Assembly: GCA_018710935.1 (NCBI GenBank)
Contig: DVIX01000095.1
Span: forward strand, 1-51,290
Length of the DNA stretch: 51,290 bases
Direction of reading: 5' to 3'
Source: Candidatus Avirikenella pullistercoris
GTDB lineage: Bacteria; Bacteroidota; Bacteroidia; Bacteroidales; Rikenellaceae
The position numbers were made by a program, and so were the translations under genes. Below, piece by piece: positions 45,618-51,290 of the stretch. Below the pieces are notes generated by a model. It ran no database searches. It was not told the DNA's origin and worked only from the letters and a program-made list of their open reading frames with translations. Position 1 is the stretch's first letter. Each line of letters begins with the position of its first letter.

Positions 45618-46730
45618 TTATAATATTTCTTCTTCGGGTTCGGTACTTTTTATTTCTGATGCCGATACGTCTGCTCCCCACGATTCTTTGGAATAGAATG
45701 GCAATGGATTTGCACTTATTTCATCGTTGATGGAACGATTTCGGCAAATATCGATAGCTGTATATATCGCTTGTCGCAATGAACTTTCGTCCGCGATATT
45801 TTTTCCGGCAATATCGTATGCTACTCCGTGAGAAGGACTGGTTCGGATAACCGATAATCCGGCGGTATAATTCACTCCGTCATCACCGCTTAATATTTTA
45901 AAAGGAATTAATCCCTGGTCATGATACATGGCAAGTGTTGCGTCGAATCTCGCATAATGTCCGTGTCCGAAGAAACCGTCTGCTCCGAAAGGTCCGAATG
46001 CCATAATTCCTTCATATTTGGCACTGTTGATAGCGGGGATGATGATTTCTTCTTCTTCCTTACCTAACAACCCGCAGTCTCCGGCATGAGGATTCAGGCT
46101 GAGGACAGCTATTTTAGGCTCCCGGATATTGAAATCTCGTTTCAGGGATTGTTTCATTAACCGTAATTTTTCGAGAATGCTTTCGGTGGAAATGCGGGGA
46201 GTGACTTTGATAAACGGTTCATGTATAGTGACTAAACCGACTTTTAGCCGATCGCTGACCATGAACATCAAAGGAGTTTTTCCTCCGAAATTGGAAGCGA
46301 AATACTCGGTATGCCCGACAAAATCGAACTGGTCGCTTTGTACGTTTGCTTTATTGATAGGGCAGGTGACTACTGCATCTATCAGTTCATCGTTGAGGTC
46401 TTTCATCGCTGCATTCAATGATGCTACTGCATATTGTCCTGCTAAAGGAGTCGATTTGCCTACATCGATTTTTACGTTATCATCGATACAGTTTATTAAG
46501 TTTGCTCTTTTCGATTGTGCGTCGGAAGCGGATTGGATGACATTGAAACTGAAATTTCCCAACTCTTCCATATTGCGTTTGTAAAATCCGGCTACTTTAT
46601 TACTTCCGTAAACGATCGGTGTACATAGTTCGCAAATCCGGTTATCGGATAATACTTTTAATATGATTTCGTAACTGATACCGTTTATATCTCCGTGTGT
46701 AATACCTATTTTTAATTTTTTTTCAATCAT
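45618..46730 (-). CDS. pdxA: 4-hydroxythreonine-4-phosphate dehydrogenase PdxA
   Basis: A 370-residue enzyme of the DXP-dependent pyridoxal phosphate pathway that oxidises 4-phosphohydroxy-L-threonine in the cytoplasm with NAD. It shows IGITHGDINGISYEIILK, the substrate/metal ligands in VGHTEYFA, LSLNPHAGDCGLLG and AMYHDQGLIPFK, and NYTAGLSVIRTSPSHGVAYDIAGK. The C-terminus is slightly extended and acidic (EPEEEIL). It supplies the cofactor for PLP enzymes such as the oxoamine synthase in this window. Confidence 0.95.
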   Translation of the reverse strand: MIEKKLKIGITHGDINGISYEIILKVLSDNRICELCTPIVYGSNKVAGFYKRNMEELGNFSFNVIQSASDAQSKRANLINCIDDNVKIDVGKSTPLAGQYAVASLNAAMKDLNDELIDAVVTCPINKANVQSDQFDFVGHTEYFASNFGGKTPLMFMVSDRLKVGLVTIHEPFIKVTPRISTESILEKLRLMKQSLKRDFNIREPKIAVLSLNPHAGDCGLLGKEEEEIIIPAINSAKYEGIMAFGPFGADGFFGHGHYARFDATLAMYHDQGLIPFKILSGDDGVNYTAGLSVIRTSPSHGVAYDIAGKNIADESSLRQAIYTAIDICRNRSINDEISANPLPFYSKESWGADVSASEIKSTEPEEEIL

Positions 46731-46828
46731 AGTGTTTTTTATTCTTGTTTTCAGGTAATTGGAAATTAATATATTATCCGGTTATTTTAGTAAGTTTTTC
46801 CATCGTTGCCGGACATTTCTATATTTTA

Positions 46829-46836
46829 CAAAAATA
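46829..46836 (-). promoter_or_regulatory. Candidate pdxA -7 promoter box
   Basis: Minus-strand TATTTTTG, a perfect TAnnTTTG match about 100 bp upstream of the pdxA start, with a poor -33. The 46731-46936 interval contains no gene I can support. Confidence 0.4.
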
Positions 46837-46936
46837 GTAAATAATTATGTAAACGGTATGATAAGCCGGGGATTTTGTGAATAGACAGAACTGTCCGGTA
46901 CTTGCCGGTTTTCAGGCTATGTTTGCGAATTACCGT

Positions 46937-47176
46937 TTATGACCGGATATAGTGGGGCATTTCGTTGGGGATGATCATGGATATTTCAACAAGTCCGGCG
47001 ATATGTCCGTCTTTGTACCAGGGAGTTTGATAGATTAGTTTTTTAATCCCTTTTTTTTCGATTGTATAAGAATTGGTTCCTCCGTCGGAGAGTAGCTTTT
47101 GTATGATATCCCATGATTTTTTAGAGTGGCATTCTTTAAGATTTTTACCGATTAACGATTGCCCGTCTTTAACGAA
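46937..47176 (-). pseudogene. C-terminal fragment of a PAS-domain protein truncated by the prophage
   Basis: Reading the minus strand from 47176, 79 sense codons run to a TAA (46939-46937). The peptide has KDGQSLIGKNLKECH, NSYTIEKKGIKKLIYQTPWY, KDGHIAGLVEIS and a terminal PNEMPHYIR. From memory this is the second half of a PAS sensor family common in anaerobic Bacteroidota, including the closing 'IP-x-EMPH'. There is no start codon: immediately upstream the frame meets TAA (47179-47177), and the sequence changes to prophage-like DNA. The 5' part is expected at the other end of the element, outside the window. Confidence 0.75.
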
Positions 47177-47187
47177 TTATAATCGCG

Positions 47188-47224
47188 AAAACGAATCGTA
47201 CAATTTTCCAAAACGAAATGTACA
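47188..47224. repeat. Two 15-bp direct repeats 22 bp apart at the prophage end
   Basis: AAAACGAATCGTACA (47188-47202) and AAAACGAAATGTACA (47210-47224) differ at two positions and start exactly 22 bp apart. A partial third copy of the core ACGAAT lies at 47172-47177. Mu end-binding sites R1 and R2 are also adjacent 22-bp units, so these may be transposase sites. Confidence 0.5.
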
Positions 47225-47253
47225 TTTTGCGACATTTTTCGCCATTTCAAAGT

Positions 47254-47298
47254 AACGGCATTTAACTACTCTTTAAGCAGTGATTAAATGCCGTTTTT
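47254..47298 (+). terminator. Hairpin with T-run in the prophage terminal region
   Basis: The arms ACGGCATTTA (47255-47264) and TAAATGCCGT (47285-47294) enclose a 20-nt loop, with five Ts after the right arm on the plus strand. A second hairpin (47302-47309 with 47326-47333) follows. They lie beyond the methylase stop codon and may block transcription across the element boundary. Confidence 0.45.
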
Positions 47299-47419
47299 GT
47301 CGCTGAAAAATCAATAAAAAATTTATTTTCAGCAGTATTTTCTATTGATTTATTTGCTCATCTCATAGAAAATCAATATCTTTACATAGTAAAATAAGAT
47401 ATATTTTGGGTTATTGACT

Positions 47420-48241
47420 TTATTCTTTTACCAGCATTATATCGGTAAAAGTAGCGTGGTAATTCAAGTTGTTTTGTTGTTTTCGTATTTCAGCGTCTGC
47501 AAAAGGATCGCCGATTGAAGTGTTTTCTTTTATCCATTTGCACAACTCTATGATTTGCGACTTGTTGCTCGTGAAATAAATGTATTTTGTCCCTTTCAGC
47601 AGTTTCAACACATCGAGATAGTCAGACAATTTCCAATAATTCTTATACGACACACTGTCTGTTGATAAATACGGTGGATCAATAATAAACAATACATTTC
47701 TATCATCCTTGTACTGCATAAACAAGTCTTTATAATCTTCATGGACTATTTCCAAACCATCCAAATAACCGTCAACGTTATAATCAGACTGTTTTACGAC
47801 GTTATACATCGTTTCTTTTGACAGTTCTTGAAAGTTTTTTGCCCACTTTCCACTGAACAGCAGAGAAGAACTTAACGTGATATAATCGACGTAACCTTTC
47901 TCCGCATACTCTTTCACAATGGCCAAAATCTGCGCACGCGATTCATTCGGGACTTTTTTATCAGCCGCAACAGCATTCATAACGGGTCTTATTCGGGACA
48001 GAATTTCGTTTGTAGTCGTTACATTGGCCAGCCTGTCACAAAAATAATCATAGTCATTATATACAACCCGAACGTCTGGCCGCTCGCGTTTGGTTACATG
48101 GGAAAGCAATCCGCTTCCACCGAATAAATCAACAACAGTAGTGGTGTTGTCAAACTTTTTAAGTACCTCCTTGAAGTCCTTGATAAATCGCCGTTTTTGC
48201 CCCTGAAAAGGCAATGGCGCACTCGAATAAGATTTAAGCAT
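47420..48241 (-). CDS. Phage DNA adenine methylase (D12 class N6-adenine MTase)
   Basis: A 273-residue N6-adenine methyltransferase of the Dam/D12 class. It has PLPFQGQKRRFIKDF (10-24, in place of the PFxWxGGK type), the SAM-binding DLFGGSG at 38-44 and the catalytic DPPY at 188-191. There is no cognate endonuclease, so it is an orphan methylase, probably protecting phage DNA from host restriction or regulating phage genes. It is the last gene before the element end, the place of the DNA-modification gene mom in phage Mu. A 118-bp gap separates it from the tail assembly gene; that gap contains a G/C hairpin (48320-48339) and no gene. Confidence 0.88.
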   Translation of the reverse strand: MLKSYSSAPLPFQGQKRRFIKDFKEVLKKFDNTTTVVDLFGGSGLLSHVTKRERPDVRVVYNDYDYFCDRLANVTTTNEILSRIRPVMNAVAADKKVPNESRAQILAIVKEYAEKGYVDYITLSSSLLFSGKWAKNFQELSKETMYNVVKQSDYNVDGYLDGLEIVHEDYKDLFMQYKDDRNVLFIIDPPYLSTDSVSYKNYWKLSDYLDVLKLLKGTKYIYFTSNKSQIIELCKWIKENTSIGDPFADAEIRKQQNNLNYHATFTDIMLVKE

Positions 48242-48359
48242 TCAGCGTTTTAACGGTTTATAAATAGGGTTTAAGTTATTTTTCGTACTTTTGTAAAGCC
48301 AATCACATACTAACAGGTCGGGGGCTTTTATTTTCCCCCTCCTCTCTTTATTTTATTCG

Positions 48360-48797
48360 TTATTTCCCACTTAAATATGTTTCAACGGTTAAAATTTCCA
48401 GTTGGGGAAATCCGTCTGTTTGGGGTATATCCCGAAGATATTGCCGGTATTGCCGATATTCTTCCCGTTCTTCTTCGGTAATCGGATAATCGGGCAACAT
48501 ATATTTATCGGTTCTATAAAGGAGCTTATCCCGTTGTTCCCGTAAAAGGGCAGCTTTCTGTTCGTTTTCGACTTGCTGACGTTGTTTAATAATCCCAGGC
48601 AATGCCGGCACAAGTTCCCCGTTTTCGATTGTCATTTCCTGCCAATTCTCCGGAACTTCATCGACAGGAATAATCGCCCAGTTTTCGCCGGGAAAATCAT
48701 TTTCCAGCATTTCCAATGTGCCCAATCGTGTCCCATTGTCTTTAATCGCGTTTCCATCCATATAGAAAATACGATATTCTTTGATTTCGTTCTTCAT
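48360..48797 (-). CDS. Phage tail assembly chaperone-like protein
   Basis: A 145-residue protein. The C-terminal region REQRDKLLYRTDKYMLPDYP, ITEEEREEYRQYRQYLRDIP matches the widespread phage tail assembly chaperone pattern (a 'RD-LL-x-TD ... YR--LRD-P' signature). The N-terminal half, FYMDGNAIKDNGTRLGTLEML, is a variable head. It would help fold or attach tail fibres. It starts 4 bp after the tail fibre gene, so the two are coupled, as tail fibre and assembly genes usually are. Confidence 0.82.
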   Translation of the reverse strand: MKNEIKEYRIFYMDGNAIKDNGTRLGTLEMLENDFPGENWAIIPVDEVPENWQEMTIENGELVPALPGIIKQRQQVENEQKAALLREQRDKLLYRTDKYMLPDYPITEEEREEYRQYRQYLRDIPQTDGFPQLEILTVETYLSGK

Positions 48798-48801
48798 AAT
48801 G

Positions 48802-50823
48802 TTATGCTTTGGTGTATTTTACTGTCAATACATAATTAGCACCTTTCGCTAAACTATTCGGGGAGTACGATATTATCAATATTTTTGATTTTCTATTTAC
48901 GTACATTGTTGCCAAATAATTCAGTTCTGTTTCCCCACTGGTCGCATGTATTAGATTGAAAGGCATATTATATTGATTATTTTCATTAATATATCCTTGT
49001 ACTATTTGGGCATTCCATATACCGCCTGTTATAGCAGTATATGTTTCATCAGAGCTTAATGTTCCTTTGAAAGTTCGACAATATACTTGTCTTGACGTTC
49101 CATCTTCACCCAACCAAAACTCTCCAGGCACAATCTGCTCATCTAAACTCGTATAATCTACAAACGGGGCAGGCTTCGGGCTGTAATCCGTCGGGATATT
49201 GCCTATTTCAAGCTGAATATTCTTTATACGAAAGACACCTTGGTTGTTTCCCCACTCATGATTGTATAATTGTAATTCCGATAGTGTTTCATCTTTAGGA
49301 ATTAGAAGGGAACGACGCACCCACCCCATCTCGGGAGTAAGGTCACTGAAATCGAATTTATAATCACCTATTCCTATACTTGCATTTCCTGTCGTTTCGC
49401 ATTTCACCTCAAGAGAAAGGACCGTGTCGTTATTCTGAAATATTCCATTATAAGCGGAAGAATACAATCCACCTGCAACCGGTCCTAACCGTAATACACT
49501 CACTCCTTCATCTTCAACAAAGCTAACGTCCCCTTGCCATTGCGTCCAGCCAGTAATATTTCCGAGAGATGAATTAATTATATAATTATACCCTCCTGCC
49601 TTAATGTTCGGCACAATAACTTTATCCACTAAATTACCAGTAGATATTTTCTTATTTTTCGTTCCGTCGTTAAATAGGAATTTATCATTATCCGCAGGTA
49701 TCCCTTCAGGAATATCGGCGCTCCAATTATTGGTAATAAAAGGAGTGTTTGAGGTTTGTATATTTGTGCTCATAACAACCTCATTCATTGCCGTTGCGGT
49801 AATGCCGATATAAACACTTGTTGCATTCATCGTTGCGCCGGCTGTAAGAACAAGCCAATGCTGAGTATTTGTTTCGTCTATTACCTGTTCCTGGTGGTTA
49901 ATCATCACAAAATTGAACCACGCCGGCAATACTGCCCCTTCTTCGGCATCTTCAACAGGGACATTCGCTTTTATCACTACTTGAATTGCAGGATTTTTCA
50001 AAAACGCCTGCAAGATATTCGACATTTGGGTGTTTGTTTCTTCCTCTGTCAGCGTTGTATCTAATAATATTGCAGACTGAGATTGTGAAATGCGTTCTTC
50101 CAAATCCGCTTCCGCATTTTCTGCCCGTTCTTTTTCTGTCGCAACAGCAGCCATAATTGCATTGTTATAAGCAGATGTAATATTTGTTTCGAGAGCAGCA
50201 AGTAAAGCTGTAAGACTTTGTGTATCGGTAATACCTTGCAAAAAAGCCTCTATTTCCTGCCATGTATTGATAGTAGCATCGGCTGTATCTGAAGATTCTA
50301 AGAAGATTTTCAAAGTATTCGCTACGGCATATAAGTCTTTATAATTGGAGCCAAGCTCAACAAGTGCGGTTTTCGCTTCCGAAAGCGTCGCTCCGGTTTT
50401 CAGCATTTCCCGGATTATCCCGATATCACTATGAGCATTTACAAGACTTTCTTGGATAGTTGCATCTGTTTCCTGTAAATCACTGATATTTTGATGTATT
50501 CCGTTAATGCCCCTCCATATTTTTTCGTCTTCTTTTTCCAGCTCTTCGATATTTTCATAGATATTTTCAAATTCCTTACCCGTAGCCGTCTTGTGTTCGC
50601 TAAAATTTTCCGAAAGTTCATTATGTTTGCGCTCCAACTCTTTTCCGGCCGTCGAATCGTATTTATTATTAAGCCGGTCGGCAAGTTGTCCTACTGATGA
50701 TATGGGTATTTTATCTTCTTCTTTGTGAAAGAAGCTATCTAACCAATCTGCAAACTGTTCCTCTGTCGGGTATTTCCCGCGTTTGAACCACGATTTTAAC
50801 TGTGCTATACGTCTAATTGCCAT
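48802..50823 (-). CDS. Phage tail fibre / baseplate-distal protein
   Basis: A 673-residue protein. The N-terminus RIAQLKSWFKRGKYPTEEQF, ADWLDSFFHKEEDKIP is a module common to Bacteroidales phage tail proteins, with a coiled-coil stretch (about 50-150), repeated alanine-rich helices (150-250), and beta-rich modules toward the C-terminus including a carbohydrate-binding-like segment (about 405-530) and a final small domain (ANYVLTVKYTKA). It is likely the receptor-binding fibre. It lies between the tail collar gene (7 bp upstream) and the assembly chaperone gene (4 bp downstream). Confidence 0.8.
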   Translation of the reverse strand: MAIRRIAQLKSWFKRGKYPTEEQFADWLDSFFHKEEDKIPISSVGQLADRLNNKYDSTAGKELERKHNELSENFSEHKTATGKEFENIYENIEELEKEDEKIWRGINGIHQNISDLQETDATIQESLVNAHSDIGIIREMLKTGATLSEAKTALVELGSNYKDLYAVANTLKIFLESSDTADATINTWQEIEAFLQGITDTQSLTALLAALETNITSAYNNAIMAAVATEKERAENAEADLEERISQSQSAILLDTTLTEEETNTQMSNILQAFLKNPAIQVVIKANVPVEDAEEGAVLPAWFNFVMINHQEQVIDETNTQHWLVLTAGATMNATSVYIGITATAMNEVVMSTNIQTSNTPFITNNWSADIPEGIPADNDKFLFNDGTKNKKISTGNLVDKVIVPNIKAGGYNYIINSSLGNITGWTQWQGDVSFVEDEGVSVLRLGPVAGGLYSSAYNGIFQNNDTVLSLEVKCETTGNASIGIGDYKFDFSDLTPEMGWVRRSLLIPKDETLSELQLYNHEWGNNQGVFRIKNIQLEIGNIPTDYSPKPAPFVDYTSLDEQIVPGEFWLGEDGTSRQVYCRTFKGTLSSDETYTAITGGIWNAQIVQGYINENNQYNMPFNLIHATSGETELNYLATMYVNRKSKILIISYSPNSLAKGANYVLTVKYTKA

Positions 50824-50830
50824 TTAAATA

Positions 50831-51290
50831 TTATTTTACCCGCATAATATATGCTAAAACGTAATAAGGAGGGCGGTTTTCATGAGGGTTTCCGCCTCCA
50901 GTTTCTCCTGTATTTTGAAACTGAACGACTTGATTGTGTATGGACGTAGCATTCGGGGAACTATTACTGCCTCCGCTTTTCCAATTTCCGTTTCCTTCCC
51001 GCCACAAATATTGCGGGTGGTCATGAGGAGGTATTTCGGATTTAGTAAGGGTGTGTTGTTTCTCCCCGCCTGCATTACCGTAAGTGTTATAATCGGAGTC
51101 GGCAGTATTATATCCCACGATAAAACGACCCTGCAAGTCTGGTAAACGAAAACATCCGTCTGCTGTCGAATAACGTGCACCTGTTGCACTGTATGCATTA
51201 TTAAATGTTGTGCCAGTGGCAGCATATAAATCCGGATAATCCGATATCTTAAGTTCCTGGCCTTTGCACAACATATAGCCTGTCGGGACT
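50831..51290 (-). CDS. Phage tail collar domain protein, 5' partial
   Basis: The frame is open to the right edge of the window, reading VPTGYMLCKGQELKISDYPDLYAA; the ATG at 51274 is internal. This is a tail collar domain (the 'P-x-GW-LCDG' pattern, here PTGYMLCKG), followed by FRLPDLQGRFIVGY, a glycine/asparagine-rich loop, SEIPPHDHPQYLW and the terminal HENRPPYYVLAYIMRVK, all standard for the phage collar / microcystin-dependent protein family. The visible part is 152 residues. It forms a tail tip or fibre component and is the first visible gene of the tail block. Confidence 0.88.
   Translation of the reverse strand, partial: VPTGYMLCKGQELKISDYPDLYAATGTTFNNAYSATGARYSTADGCFRLPDLQGRFIVGYNTADSDYNTYGNAGGEKQHTLTKSEIPPHDHPQYLWREGNGNWKSGGSNSSPNATSIHNQVVQFQNTGETGGGNPHENRPPYYVLAYIMRVK

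Larger units (their letters stand above)
47177..51290 (-). mobile_element. One end of a prophage, possibly Mu-like, extending beyond the window
   Basis: The region holds phage tail collar, tail fibre, tail assembly chaperone and DNA adenine methylase genes, all minus strand, running toward an element end near 47177 that interrupts a host PAS gene. The order tail fibre, assembly protein, DNA modification, end is like the right end of phage Mu. No integrase, transposase or second end is in the window, so the phage type is inferred. Confidence 0.75.

Noticed and set aside
47073-47255. A 60-codon plus-strand open frame crossing the prophage junction.
   Set aside because: It lies antisense to the PAS fragment and continues into phage DNA. 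The minus-strand reading has clear family motifs, the plus-strand reading does not.
48320-48339. G5/C5 hairpin between the methylase and tail assembly genes, considered as a terminator.
   Set aside because: There is a 5-bp stem only and no T-run on either strand at the right place. A perfect TACTTTTG box at 48286-48293 on the plus strand also has no gene to serve.
47420-51290. A diversity-generating retroelement or variable tail-fibre cassette in the prophage, as in hankyphages.
   Set aside because: No reverse transcriptase gene and no template/variable repeat pair is visible in the part of the element present.

Overview
The window is a chromosomal segment of an anaerobic member of Bacteroidota, most likely order Bacteroidales. 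The evidence is the A+T-rich DNA, several promoters of the Bacteroidota type (TTTG, then about 19-21 nt, then TAnnTTTG), and a phylum-typical gene set: a Rpb6-like omega subunit, rseC-rnfBCDGEA, an OstA/LptD-amidase-MCE cluster, and a MurA with Asp in place of the catalytic Cys. An alpha-oxoamine synthase of the sphingolipid/sulfonolipid type and a hydrogenase-type SpoIIE phosphatase make a gut family such as Odoribacteraceae plausible, but this is inference. No rRNA, tRNA or CRISPR array was seen.

Layout. 1-1073: end of a biotin-dependent acyl-CoA carboxylase/decarboxylase operon. 1286-2886: bcp-recA. 2960-5831 (minus): mdh, gcvH and a separately terminated alpha-oxoamine synthase. 6202-10926: bamD, rpoZ, coaBC and an ABC-F ATPase. 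10957-12750 (minus): a PAS protein and a SpoIIE-type phosphatase. 13076-15366: a cold-shock gene and nadE. 15448-21147: rseC-rnfBCDGEA, an ion-pumping ferredoxin:NAD oxidoreductase. 21292-24049 (minus): ligA and a YgjP-type metalloprotease. 24267-31178: a small acidic protein, an AlkD-like glycosylase, a Cys-rich membrane protein, trkA, murA, a radical SAM protein, a metallo-beta-lactamase-fold hydrolase and an SDR. 31239-38623: envelope genes (MCE/MlaD, amidase, LptD-like, Dcp). 38665-41033: two FKBP-type lipoproteins and an RsmI-like methyltransferase. 41045-46730: a UbiB-type kinase with a small coiled-coil partner, an orphan response regulator, an ankyrin protein and pdxA.

The right-hand end (about 47177-51290) is one end of a prophage, read on the minus strand: tail collar protein, tail fibre, tail assembly chaperone and a DNA adenine methylase. 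It abuts the truncated C-terminal third of a host PAS gene (46937-47176). Just inside the junction lie two near-identical 15-mers exactly 22 bp apart. Tail-fibre genes followed by a DNA-modification gene and then the element end, inside an ordinary protein gene, resembles the right end of a Mu-like transposable phage. This is the most interesting part of the window. Other points of note are a glutamine-type NAD synthetase lacking the amidase cysteine, a palindrome upstream of recA, and an orphan terminator hairpin upstream of the cold-shock gene.
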